DNA of 38,287 bases from the NCBI GenBank assembly GCA_024742995.1, contig JANSXK010000015.1:1-38287 (forward strand). Reading direction: 5' to 3'. This DNA comes from Gammaproteobacteria bacterium (lineage in GTDB: Bacteria > Pseudomonadota > Gammaproteobacteria > Legionellales > Legionellaceae). The notes beneath the pieces were generated by a model. That model was given only the letters and a program-made list of their open reading frames with translations, made no database searches and was not told the origin of the DNA. Made by a program: the position numbers and the translations under genes. This document shows positions 10,210 through 18,400 of the stretch, piece by piece (position 1 is the first letter of the stretch; each line of letters begins with the position of its first letter).

Positions 10210-10467
10210 ATGGACTCAGACTATTGCAACATGCGCAATACAATGCAAAACATATGGCTCAGCATATTAGGAATACCTGAACATATGTTAGAAAAAGATT
10301 TTTTTGATTCTGGAGGAGACTCTATGTCTGCAATGCATTTGATCTTAAGTATTGATCAGGAATTTAAAATTAAGCTAAACATTATAGATATTTTTGAGTA
10401 TTGTACACTTGAATCGTTAACTATGCATGTTGATAATGAAATAAAAAAAAACATGTCCCCCTTATAA
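10210..10467 (+). CDS. Free-standing acyl/peptidyl carrier protein
   Basis: An 85-aa single carrier domain. The phosphopantetheine attachment motif is FFDSGGDSMSA, with serine 38, and the four-helix pattern and length (80-90 aa) are right for a discrete ACP or PCP. The motif resembles NRPS carrier domains more than fatty-acid ACP (which usually reads LGADSLD). It begins a short plus-strand operon with the adenylating ligase 41 bp downstream, and so probably carries the acid which that ligase activates. It would hand the acyl group to the N-terminal condensation domain of the NRPS. The ribosome site is weak. Confidence 0.9.
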   Translation: MDSDYCNMRNTMQNIWLSILGIPEHMLEKDFFDSGGDSMSAMHLILSIDQEFKIKLNIIDIFEYCTLESLTMHVDNEIKKNMSPL

Positions 10468-10508
10468 AAAAATTAACCAGCATACAAATTTGGCGCTAAA
10501 ACAAAATT

Positions 10509-12068
10509 ATGGATGAAATAAACAACATGTTATCTTTGGTGCAATTCGCATCAAAACACTATGGTGATAAAATCTATCTGCACTCCGCTGACAGTGTCAT
10601 TGGAATTGATATTACTTTTAGCTATCTAGAAATTTTTACAAATAAATTTAACGCTTTTTGTGAAAAAAACTCTATCACAATAGGTGAAGAAATTGCCGTA
10701 ATATTGCCAAATTCTCCATTATACGTTTTACTGCTAATTTCCATCATAGCAACAGGCAGAATACTTGTTCCAATCAACCCGAAAGCGGGAAATACTGAAC
10801 TAAACCATATACTCAATCAAACAAATCCTAAATTAATTATTCATGACAGCATAATTACTGAAAAACTCACCTCTTTTATGGGTAAAAAAGAGCCTATTCA
10901 AAATGAGCGTATTTTCCTTGACGCAATAATCAACTGTACAGCCCATAATAAACCACCAATAAACCGCCCTCTCATTGGAAATACCCATATTGCCGAAATT
11001 GTTTTTACCTCTGGATCAACTGGTACCCCTAAAGGAGTGATAATCACTCATGAAAACCTAATTGCGAATGTGTTCGGAATAAGAGAACGAATAAACCCAG
11101 CAATGGATGATGTTTTTTTAACGATGACCCCTTTATACCATAACAGTGGACAATTTTTTTCAACCTTTGTTCCCCTCGCCTCGGGCTCTTCTTGCGTTAT
11201 TATTAAACCGGAACTCGCTTTAGCTCGTTTTTGGAAATACATTGAACAATACGGGATTAACTGGACGCTAGCAATGCCCACTCATATTAATTTTCTATTG
11301 CAACAAAAAAACAATCTGATCCCACACTCTTTAAAAGGTCTTCTAGTAGGAGGGGCACCCCTAAGCAAAGCATCGCAACATGATTTTGAAAAAAAATTTA
11401 GGGTTAATATCTTAAAAACCTACGGACTAACTGAAACTTGCTCGTTTGCCACTTGTGATTATCCTGATAAAAATTTAAGACAATTAGGATCATCTGGAAA
11501 GCCTTTGAAAACCAATGAAATTAAAATATTTAAAAACAAAAAAATAATTAGTGATCCTGGTGCAATAGGTGAAATTTATATTAAAGGCGCAAATATAACT
11601 AACGGTTATCTAAAAAATAAAATGGAAACATCTGCAAAACTCATAAATGGATGGCTAGCTACTGGAGATCTTGGGTACATTGATACTAATAATAACATCT
11701 ATATTATAGATCGTATCGATAATATGATTATTGTAAACGGAGAAAACGTATACCCATCTGAAGTAGAAAACCTATTACCTTTTCTAGGTGGGATCAAACA
11801 AGCAGTATTACTAGGCATTCCACACGATATAATGGGAAATGAACTAGTCCTTATTTACGAAGGGGATCATGCGGATACAAAAAAAACCAACGAATGGATC
11901 AATGCCTTAAAAAAAAGAATCTCTCCTTTCAAAATTCCATATCGCTACATGCATATCTCTACCTTTAACCTAAAAGTTATACCCAAAGCTGAAAATGGCA
12001 AAATTCTCAGATCGAAGATAAAGAAAATAGCCTTTGATTACACTGCGAAAACACACTCAGTAAACTAA
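10509..12068 (+). CDS. AMP-dependent acyl ligase / acyl-ACP synthetase
   Basis: A 519-aa ANL-superfamily enzyme that adenylates a carboxylic acid with ATP. Motifs: FTSGSTGTPKG at 166-176, TPLYHNSGQ about 207-215, YGLTET at 305-310, ATGDLGYID about 384-392, and the C-terminal catalytic lysine K498 in AENGKIL. It has no fused carrier or condensation domain. The PLYHNSGQ stretch is closer to acyl-CoA ligases than to NRPS adenylation domains, so the substrate is likely a non-amino acid. With the carrier protein gene directly upstream it should form an acyl-loading pair supplying the NRPS starter. It ends 3 bp from the convergent Rpn gene. Confidence 0.9.
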   Translation: MDEINNMLSLVQFASKHYGDKIYLHSADSVIGIDITFSYLEIFTNKFNAFCEKNSITIGEEIAVILPNSPLYVLLLISIIATGRILVPINPKAGNTELNHILNQTNPKLIIHDSIITEKLTSFMGKKEPIQNERIFLDAIINCTAHNKPPINRPLIGNTHIAEIVFTSGSTGTPKGVIITHENLIANVFGIRERINPAMDDVFLTMTPLYHNSGQFFSTFVPLASGSSCVIIKPELALARFWKYIEQYGINWTLAMPTHINFLLQQKNNLIPHSLKGLLVGGAPLSKASQHDFEKKFRVNILKTYGLTETCSFATCDYPDKNLRQLGSSGKPLKTNEIKIFKNKKIISDPGAIGEIYIKGANITNGYLKNKMETSAKLINGWLATGDLGYIDTNNNIYIIDRIDNMIIVNGENVYPSEVENLLPFLGGIKQAVLLGIPHDIMGNELVLIYEGDHADTKKTNEWINALKKRISPFKIPYRYMHISTFNLKVIPKAENGKILRSKIKKIAFDYTAKTHSVN

Positions 12069-12071
12069 AGA

Positions 12072-13025
12072 TTAATGCTTATTTTTAAGTGACTTTATTT
12101 TTTCAAGAGGCAAATGAGTCACCTTAGCAATGAACGCAAAATCTGAGCCTGCATTGATCATCTCTTGGGCTGTTTCAAGCTTACCTTCAAGCCTACCTTT
12201 AAGTTCACCTTTACGCTCACCTTGAATCTCGCCTTCAAGTCTGCCCTCTTCTTTGATTCTATCAGCTAAATTCATAATCTTACCCTCTACCTCTGGCGAT
12301 AATTGCTCATGAATTATCGTGGTTAATTCTGAAATATTGCGATGCTCTTCATCAACTGCCATGATGTAATGGAGTAATTGTAGCACAAACTGCTCTTGGT
12401 CTTCCAATACTAAGCGATTAATGTTTTGAGCAATTTTCCCTATTTCTTGACTAAGGTGCTGCCTAAAGCGATGACGCATTAAAAACTCCATGGTGCCTGA
12501 CCATGCCCGTGTCATCAAAGTCTCTTCAGGAATTAAATTTACATCTACAAGATGAAAAGGTTGTTGTAAAATATCTCTCATCAGTTCGGATTTATCGCCA
12601 CACAAATCCCATACCGCTCTTGGCTTGGTATACACGCCCTTCCCGGTATAAAAAACCAATGGAAATATCACAGGAAAAGGTAGTTTGCTCTTTTTGTTTT
12701 GACTGAGATGATACTCCCAAATCTTTATTAAATACTTCAGCAACCGAAAAGACATCAGCTCATCTTGGGTGCTTTGATGTTCGCAGAGCAAATATATATA
12801 GCTCTTTTTATCGCTAATTGAACACTCTAACAAAACATCTGACGCACTAAGCTTCAGCTCCTCATCTATGAACGTATTTGAACAAATTGAGATTGATTTG
12901 AAATCGAGATTTTTAAGAATGCTTTCAGGCAAATGAGTCGTTAAAAATTCACGCACAACCTCTGGGTTCGAAAGAGCTGCCTTAAAAAAACTATCATGCG
13001 GTGTTGAAAGTACCGGGTCTTTCAT
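12072..13025 (-). CDS. Rpn-family recombination-promoting nuclease / putative transposase (PD-(D/E)XK)
   Basis: A 317-aa protein of the Rpn (YhgA-like) family, DNA endonucleases of PD-(D/E)XK type that promote RecA-independent recombination in E. coli. The N-terminus has the family signature HDSFFKAAL, an aspartate in ASDVLLEC and the CEHQST motif supplying the active-site glutamate. The C-terminus has the usual low-complexity charged stretch of repeated GE/GK/GR units (about 262-285) with LPLEKIKSL close to the end. The start codon overlaps the stop of the Fis-like gene (ATGA), so the two are coupled. Intact in length; convergent with the ligase gene. Confidence 0.88.
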   Translation of the reverse strand: MKDPVLSTPHDSFFKAALSNPEVVREFLTTHLPESILKNLDFKSISICSNTFIDEELKLSASDVLLECSISDKKSYIYLLCEHQSTQDELMSFRLLKYLIKIWEYHLSQNKKSKLPFPVIFPLVFYTGKGVYTKPRAVWDLCGDKSELMRDILQQPFHLVDVNLIPEETLMTRAWSGTMEFLMRHRFRQHLSQEIGKIAQNINRLVLEDQEQFVLQLLHYIMAVDEEHRNISELTTIIHEQLSPEVEGKIMNLADRIKEEGRLEGEIQGERKGELKGRLEGKLETAQEMINAGSDFAFIAKVTHLPLEKIKSLKNKH

Positions 13026-13309
13026 TCATTGCCACGTTGTTTGCAGTATTTATCATCAAAATACTTTTTAAGCTTCGTTCGAAGTGTGCCCCGGCTAATG
13101 CCTAGATATTGTGCTGCCCTGCATTGATTGTAACGACTATGTTCCATTGTCATCTCAATCAATGCAGGTTCTACTTCATCAAACACCATATCGTGAAGAT
13201 TGATAACATTGTCTTTGCCAACGGTCTTGATATGGCGAGACACAAGTGCTTCAACCGCATTTGCTAAATTAGTAGCTTTGCCTTCTGTTGCTATCTTTGT
13301 TTTTTCCAT
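13022..13309 (-). CDS. Fis-like nucleoid-associated regulator
   Basis: A 95-aa protein matching Fis in length (98 aa in E. coli) and in its C-terminal helix-turn-helix: MEHSRYNQCRAAQYLGISRG followed by TLRTKLKKYF, closely resembling the [20 protein letters not shown] region of Fis. The N-terminal half is less conserved. Fis bends DNA and controls transcription and recombination. It lies in an accessory operon, not next to dusB, so it is probably an element-encoded paralogue. It overlaps the downstream Rpn nuclease gene by 4 bp. A ribosome site AGGG lies about 8 nt before the ATG. Confidence 0.87.
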   Translation of the reverse strand: MEKTKIATEGKATNLANAVEALVSRHIKTVGKDNVINLHDMVFDEVEPALIEMTMEHSRYNQCRAAQYLGISRGTLRTKLKKYFDDKYCKQRGNE

Positions 13310-13376
13310 ATTTTATCCCTGAATATGATTGATAATGAATTCCGAAAGCATATCATATATGGCTTGACCCATCTAT

Positions 13377-13745
13377 TTACGCAACACCTTTTGGTAAGCC
13401 GTCAGTAATAACCTCTATTGCCGCTAAAATTTTTCTTCTTATCACCTCAATCTGACTCGCAGTATGCTCAAGTCGAAAAATCAATTGAAATTCCTCATTA
13501 TTTGGCTGGCTGTTACGCCAATATCTGCATTGGCCATAAAACTCCCAGCCATCCGCATCTTTGGGAGCATAGAGTGTTACCATAGCTTGAATCTCATCCG
13601 CATCTAGCACTAAAAAACCTGTCTTTGCTTTTTCTAGTTCGCGCAATTGTGCTTTTGCAGCACTAAGGTCGTTATGATACCACTCCACATGCAAGGGCAG
13701 CATATTTAAATCACACCAAAAAGAATAATCATTTGCCACAGTCAT
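13377..13745 (-). CDS. Unknown protein, 122 aa
   Basis: Not recognised. A soluble-looking, Trp-containing protein: FWCDLNMLPLHVEWYHN near the N-terminus, a charged helix about 28-40 (AAKAQLRELEKAK), a middle part with GWEFYGQCRYW, and a C-terminal helix rich in Ile/Ala. No signal peptide or membrane segment. The ATG is preceded by AAGG at good spacing, and the gene follows the small TraD-like gene by 21 bp, so it likely belongs to the same transcript and to the accessory part of the conjugative element. Confidence 0.65.
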   Translation of the reverse strand: MTVANDYSFWCDLNMLPLHVEWYHNDLSAAKAQLRELEKAKTGFLVLDADEIQAMVTLYAPKDADGWEFYGQCRYWRNSQPNNEEFQLIFRLEHTASQIEVIRRKILAAIEVITDGLPKGVA

Positions 13746-13766
13746 TTGTTGACCTTGTTGATTGTG

Positions 13767-13973
13767 TTATTTTCCAGAAAGCTCTTTGGCTAATTTTTGA
13801 AAATGAGACTTTAATGTCTTAGTGTCAAAATCACCTAATCCGCATTTATGCGCCAGCTCACCTAATTCTATTTTCTTTTTGTTTTGTAACTTCTTGAGCT
13901 TTTTCTTCGCGTCTTCTATGATTTTTAAATATAACTGCTCTTTGTCTGAAGTCGATTTTTTGTTTTTTACCAT
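13767..13973 (-). CDS. Small TraD-like mobilisation accessory protein (not the coupling ATPase)
   Basis: A 68-aa, very lysine-rich protein. An N-terminal basic coiled helix (about 15-37) is followed by the pattern ELGELAHKCGLGDFDTKTL, which resembles the small TraD protein family (PF06412) found beside relaxase genes of conjugative elements. A strong ribosome site, AGGAG, precedes the ATG. It sits about 1.1 kb from the putative oriT region and may be a relaxosome or DNA-processing accessory; this is inferred. It should not be confused with the TraD coupling protein at 21164-23047. Confidence 0.68.
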   Translation of the reverse strand: MVKNKKSTSDKEQLYLKIIEDAKKKLKKLQNKKKIELGELAHKCGLGDFDTKTLKSHFQKLAKELSGK

Positions 13974-14005
13974 TTTGTTTCTCCTGAAATTAGTGACTAT
14001 TATCC

Positions 14006-14266
14006 TTATTGTGAATAGACAGGTCGATTAAAATAGAAAACAATTATGGAGATAATAACAATTGTTTCTCCAAAAGATGCCTGTTCAGTATGTGATATTT
14101 GGAACGCTCTAAGAAAAAACTCCCCAAGAGGCAAAAATAATTTCATTGATGACATACCAAAATTTACAGCAAATTGAGGTGTTACTGAAAATCCAATAGC
14201 AATGAATATTAAAGAAAGCATATCAATGAAAACGACTTTTTTGTATTTGAACATGCTTGGTATCAT
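14006..14266 (-). CDS. Small membrane protein, unknown
   Basis: An 86-aa protein with two hydrophobic segments, about residues 11-30 (FIDMLSLIFIAIGFSV region) and 66-78 (ETIVIISIIVFYF), joined by an amphipathic middle. Not recognised. No clear ribosome site is seen, but a good promoter-like sequence (TATAAT 10-box) ends about 19 bp before the ATG, which supports expression with a very short leader. A second in-frame ATG lies four codons in. It would be the first gene of the accessory operon, 32 bp ahead of the small TraD-like gene. Confidence 0.45.
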   Translation of the reverse strand: MIPSMFKYKKVVFIDMLSLIFIAIGFSVTPQFAVNFGMSSMKLFLPLGEFFLRAFQISHTEQASFGETIVIISIIVFYFNRPVYSQ

Positions 14267-14284
14267 CGGTAATTTTAATGGATA

Positions 14285-14314
14285 ATTATACTATGTCTAC
14301 CCAAAAATCCACAA
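14285..14314 (-). promoter_or_regulatory. Candidate sigma-70 promoter for the accessory operon
   Basis: On the minus strand TTGTGG (14314-14309), an 18-bp spacer and a perfect TATAAT (14290-14285). The predicted start of transcription falls near 14278, about a dozen bases before the ATG at 14266. The -10 box is strong, the -35 box poor. Confidence 0.5.
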
Positions 14315-14356
14315 GTAAAACATAGGTTTTTATTATGAAAACACAATTGTTTCAGC

Positions 14357-14476
14357 TTAATTTAAAATCAACGCAACACCAAGCACTACAGCAAACAGCA
14401 TCAAGCCACAAACGATGCCCATGCCTAAGTACACTAAGCGCTGCGAAATGGTAAGCATTTTCATGTTCATGTTCAT
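14357..14476 (-). CDS. Tiny membrane protein, 39 aa, coupled to upstream gene
   Basis: A 39-aa protein beginning MNMNMKMLTIS and then almost entirely one transmembrane helix (about 13-38). Its ATG overlaps the stop of the 51-aa gene upstream (ATGA, 14473-14476), so translation is probably coupled. A longer in-frame reading beginning at 14608 is an artefact: its N-terminal part is an out-of-frame copy of the upstream gene. The start consists of three tandem hexamers encoding Met-Asn repeats. Function unknown; two adjacent single-helix proteins may form a complex. Confidence 0.55.
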   Translation of the reverse strand: MNMNMKMLTISQRLVYLGMGIVCGLMLFAVVLGVALILN

Positions 14477-14628
14477 GTGATTCCCGGCATTAAAGGTGCT
14501 GAATGATGGGCGCCATGATGAACAACCATTGACGCAAAACCTACGAGACCGATTAAAAACCCAAGTATAACGCCAATTATAAGCCAAGTCTGCCTTCGGT
14601 CTCTCCACAAACGTTTTTTATTTTTCAT
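14473..14628 (-). CDS. Tiny His-containing membrane protein, 51 aa
   Basis: Read directly from the minus strand: a basic N-terminus (MKNKKRLWRDRRQ), one strongly hydrophobic helix (about 14-36) and a His-rich tail (HHGAHHSAP at about 37-45). This follows the positive-inside rule, placing the His-rich tail in the periplasm. The stop overlaps the start of the 39-aa gene. The ribosome site is weak (AAGAAA). The function is unknown; the histidines could bind metal, which is a guess. First gene leftwards of the putative oriT region. Confidence 0.55.
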   Translation of the reverse strand: MKNKKRLWRDRRQTWLIIGVILGFLIGLVGFASMVVHHGAHHSAPLMPGIT

Positions 14629-14672
14629 TGCATGTATTTCTTTTTATTAAATCCAAATTAATCATACCAAAA

Positions 14673-14718
14673 TATAAGCGCGTATTCATCACAAATACGC
14701 GATGAATACGCGCTTATA
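14673..14718. repeat. Perfect inverted repeat, 18-bp arms, 10-base loop
   Basis: Left arm TATAAGCGCGTATTCATC (14673-14690) and its exact reverse complement at 14701-14718, separated by ACAAATACGC. There is no trailing T-run, so it is not a normal terminator. The size is typical of an oriT hairpin or a regulator-binding dyad. Confidence 0.9.
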
Positions 14719-14916
14719 AATTAAATAAATCTTCGAAGTAAAAATAATAAAAATTACAAATAAAACCCAACTATCTAATATAACCCCCAGGAACCTAGCA
14801 CACCTTTCGCAACAGGTTGCAAGTTTGTAAGCACATGAATTTATTGGTTTTTTTGGGATGCCTGAGGTCGATTTTCCATAAAAACCGTCACTTGGACATA
14901 TTTTTAACAAAAAAAG

Positions 14917-14936
14917 AGTATGCACTTTTGCATACT
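14917..14936. repeat. Inverted pair of AGTATGCA boxes
   Basis: AGTATGCA (14917-14924), four bases, TGCATACT (14929-14936): a perfect 8-bp dyad. The same box recurs at 14973-14980 and 15038-15045 in front of the ribbon-helix-helix gene, as expected for operator or relaxosome-protein sites. Confidence 0.8.
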
Positions 14937-14957
14937 TTTGGCTTTTTTTTCAAAAAT

Positions 14958-14986
14958 AGGATGATGCAGATCTGCATACTCATCCT
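14958..14986. repeat. Extended imperfect palindrome containing a box copy
   Basis: Centre ATGCAGATCTGCAT is a perfect 14-bp palindrome; the flanks AGGATGA and TCATCCT extend it to 29 bp with a small bulge. It includes one TGCATACT box (14973-14980). Confidence 0.75.
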
Positions 14987-15037
14987 CTACAGGCATTGAA
15001 AATATTGGGTAAATATGATCTAATGATTTTTGATAGG

Positions 15038-15045
15038 AGTATGCA
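15038..15045 (+). promoter_or_regulatory. Fourth AGTATGCA box, upstream of the ribbon-helix-helix gene
   Basis: An exact AGTATGCA copy about 50 bp before the ATG at 15095, directly followed by GGATGCATC, giving two nested ATGCAT palindromes. It is placed well for autoregulation by the protein encoded just downstream. Confidence 0.5.
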
Positions 15046-15094
15046 TGGATGCATCACAACAACCAACAGCTTTTTCGCAAAACGGAGAAAATTT

Positions 15095-15412
15095 ATGGCA
15101 AGAATTACCATCACCATCCCTGATAACCTTCAACACCAAATCGTAAAAATAGCAGGAAAAGAGAATGAATCTATCTCTTACACGACAACTAAATTAATCG
15201 ATATTGGCCTTATGGTCATGAAAAAAAGTGAATCCCAAAAACAAGAGAATAATATTGAGGAATACTGCCAAAAGTTGATTATTCAAATTAACGAATTAAT
15301 CAAAACAATTGCTATAGAAAAACTAAGCGTTAACAAAGAATTTATGAGTAAAATTGCCAATGAAACAATTATGAAATTTAATAAAATTAAAGGAGTAGAT
15401 AACCCATTATAA
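15095..15412 (+). CDS. Ribbon-helix-helix DNA-binding protein, probable relaxosome accessory (TraY/MobC type)
   Basis: A 105-aa protein. The start is the ATG at 15095, chosen because GGAG lies 8 nt upstream and because MARITITIPDNL is a typical ribbon-helix-helix strand; an earlier in-frame ATG at 14996 only adds non-conserved sequence. The N-terminal fold (about 1-42) is followed by a long charged helical part (about 45-100), suggesting oligomerisation. Such proteins bind oriT, help the relaxase nick DNA and often repress their own gene. It follows the AGTATGCA boxes and ends tail-to-tail with traI, overlapping it by 6 bp. Exact family not certain. Confidence 0.75.
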   Translation: MARITITIPDNLQHQIVKIAGKENESISYTTTKLIDIGLMVMKKSESQKQENNIEEYCQKLIIQINELIKTIAIEKLSVNKEFMSKIANETIMKFNKIKGVDNPL

Positions 15413-18400
15413 ATCCATATCCTTCTCAATATTTTTTTGTGAATTAATTGATGGAGAAGAAATTGATTTATTAAGATTGTTATGAATATTAATGCTATTT
15501 ATCAATTCTTTGTTTTTGTCGACATTTAAATTTTTTGTTGTTTCATGAATAGCAGAAATATTTATGTTTTCATGTTTAACGAACGAATCTAATTTAATTT
15601 TTTCTAAATCCTTCTTGTCTAAAACATCAATTTCATTATTTTTTGGGATAAAGCTACTTTTATTAAATACTTGGTTTTTAATTTCTTGGACTCCCCTTTT
15701 TAATAAAACATCATTCCAGTCCGTATTTCTCCCTTCTAATATTTCCGGGTAAATGGCCTTTATATCAACGCCTTTATTTGTATAACTTTCTATTATTGTA
15801 GATATTTTTTTATGAGTATTGGCATTTTCTCCATCATTATCTGCGGCAATAATGACATTTTTTGATTGGTATTTTTTAATAAAGTCATCTAAGTTTTTCA
15901 TATTATCAATACCAAGTGAGGCAATAACTGTTGCATGGCTTACAGCCATAGCAATAGAGCCTGCTGTCTCAAAGCCTTCTGCTATATAAAGGGGTGAGCC
16001 ACGCATTCCCTTTTGAATCAATACAGCACTGCCTGCTATCACGCCTTTTGATAGTTTAACCATCTTGGCTTGTTGCATTTGTGGGTTTTTCCCACCTGTT
16101 TTGGGGTCTAAATATATGCGTTGTAATCCTGTTAAATCACCTTTTGAATCACGTGCCGCATAAACAATAGCAGGAATTTTATTAACTCTATTAATGATTT
16201 GGCCTTCTTTTAAATCAATATGTGAAGCCCCTTTTGGTAAAAACCTAGCATCTAGATTTTCTAATTCAATACCCCGATGTTCTTTAAGATAACGTTCAGC
16301 AAGAGTGCTCTTAAGATCTAAGCTTGCACCCCAAATACTTTTTACCATTTGTGTTTTGTTTTTTAAATCATTTATATTTTTAGATTGGTTTTGAGCAGGC
16401 GTACTCCTTGTAGGCAACATTTTAAAATCATAATTATTAATATCAGCAATCTCAGAGCCGATTTTCAAAGCATCTAAAAAATCTACCCCGCGCTCTCGCA
16501 TAATAGCCTGTATAGGCGAGCCACCCTTCCCTTCTACAAAATCATACCAAAGGCCGCGCGAGTCTCCCTTTAAGGTCACGACAAGACCGTCAGAATAGCA
16601 TAATTCCTGCATGTTTTTAGATTTTGGTTCACCGAAAATGGATGAGTATGATGTTTCAGGGCAAGACATCAAAGCCTCATTGATGGTAGCTGCATCTAAG
16701 TGCTCATTTTGTTTGATAGAAATATGTGCATTTGGTTCTTTTAAAGACGGTCTGGTATTTTGGGCGACAAGGGTATCATGACTCGATTCTAATTTATTCG
16801 CATGAAGTGTTGCCCTTTCTAAAATCTTCTCTTTATCTTTACCTTCATGTTGAAGGATTTGCTCCAAATAAGGTGAGTTTTTTAATTCAAAAGCTATTTG
16901 ATTTCGGAGATCTGCAAAATTCTTAGCCTTAAAAACAAGGTCTCCTTTAGCTTTTTTTAGCGCGCCCTCTTGGTAAACCATCTGCCAGCATCTAGCGCTA
17001 CTTCTTGCCAAGTGCTCATAAGAAAGATAAGACTTGTACGCTTCTCGTTCATCTTGTGGTAAGTTTTTTAAATACTCCTGCCTTTGGACAACCTTTAAAT
17101 ACCGCCCCAACACCTTCATGTCAACTTGAGAGCTCAAAAGGCTTGGATAATGCCCCTTTATATCTTGATTGATGCTTGAAACCGCTAATAATTTGGCTTT
17201 AAAATCTCCCTTATTGTTAACGTAAGTAGTTACATTCTCTTGGTATTGATGTTTCAAAGCATTCTTACTGACTAAATCTGGACTTATTTTAAAATAGCTC
17301 AAAACCTCAGCATGCCCTTTTGTCTCTAAAATTTTAGCATTTAGAGCGTTTTTAAGCTTATCTAGGCTTTGGAATTTTGGGTTATCAAATATCTTTTTTG
17401 TATTCTCTGGGTTATCACGTGCTTGATTCGTCCAAAGATTTTGTAATTCAAATCGGGTGCTTGAAAACTCCGCCACCATATCAAAAACTTCTCGGGACTC
17501 TGGACTCAAACCTTGTCTAAATAAGGTGTTTTTAGCGACAGCGCCACTCTTATGAATATCACGCCATACTTCATGCCCTTCTTTGTTCAAAAGCGCTGCT
17601 GCTTCCAAAACATAAGGATGAGCTAATTTAGAGTCTCGTTTGATTTGTAATGCAATTTGCGGACTTCGCTCTAAATCACTTGAGACAAACTCAAATACTT
17701 TTTGCCTCAGTGCATGGTGTGCTGAATAACCACCAAGCTTATCTAATCGTGACTCAGCATTTTTGCTTTCTTTGTAAAGATCATACTCCAAAAGACCAAT
17801 GCGATTTAATTGTCCAATAGAGTAATGCGCCAAATGTGGCTTATAAGCGTCCAAATTATCTGTAATTTTGCTTGCCATACCATTTCTTTTAACTTTAAAT
17901 TCATGAATTTTTGCATAAATCTGCGCTTTGTATGCCTTTGTATCTTCAATTTTTGCTTCATCCAGGGACTTTGTTTCAACATCATATTCTTTAAGGTGAG
18001 CGAATAAGCCTGCAATTTTTTGATTGGAGCGCACATAGCGCTTCACATCAGAAAATAGAGCCTTTTCTCTTTCTGGAAACTGCGTAAACTTTGTAATAGT
18101 TTCATATTTGAAAGCATCTCGTCTGTATGTCTTGCTTGTAAAGCCCAAACGCAGTCTTGAAAGACGATAAAGATTAGGATTTTTAACGATTTCATGAGCA
18201 AGCGTGGAAGCCAAAGCTTTATTATCTTCTTTTTTGGCTTCGACATAGGTTGATATTTTATCTTCCAAACCCTGCCATGCCTCTTCTTTGCTTAATTTTT
18301 TTTCAATAACGTTTTGCAATTCAAGACTATGTCGGTTATCTTTAAAACGCTCGTTATGTCTTGATAAAAGACTCGCATCAGTCGTTTCTAGAGAAGAATG

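Larger units (their letters stand above)
14629..15094. other. Non-coding region, candidate oriT / relaxosome control region
   Basis: 466 bp without a convincing gene, very AT-rich, bounded by the tiny membrane gene pair and a ribbon-helix-helix gene. It holds a long perfect hairpin (14673-14718), a short stem GCAAC-AG-GTTGC near 14809-14820, and four copies of the box AGTATGCA/TGCATACT between 14917 and 15045. In F-type systems oriT sits beside the gene of a small relaxosome protein, which matches this arrangement. No nic site could be named from sequence. Confidence 0.55.

Noticed and set aside
12170-12250. Apparent tandem repeat in DNA
   Set aside because: It is the usual low-complexity charged tail of Rpn proteins, coding and in frame, not an independent repeat.
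14357-14608. 83-aa minus-strand ORF
   Set aside because: Its N-terminal half is the second frame of the 51-aa gene; the real gene starts at 14476.
14673-14718. Hairpin as a rho-independent terminator
   Set aside because: No T-run follows on either strand and the arms are AT-rich at the base.
14689-14999. Short ORFs on both strands (78 aa minus, 60 aa plus)
   Set aside because: They cover the hairpin and repeated boxes, lack ribosome sites and have no protein-like pattern.
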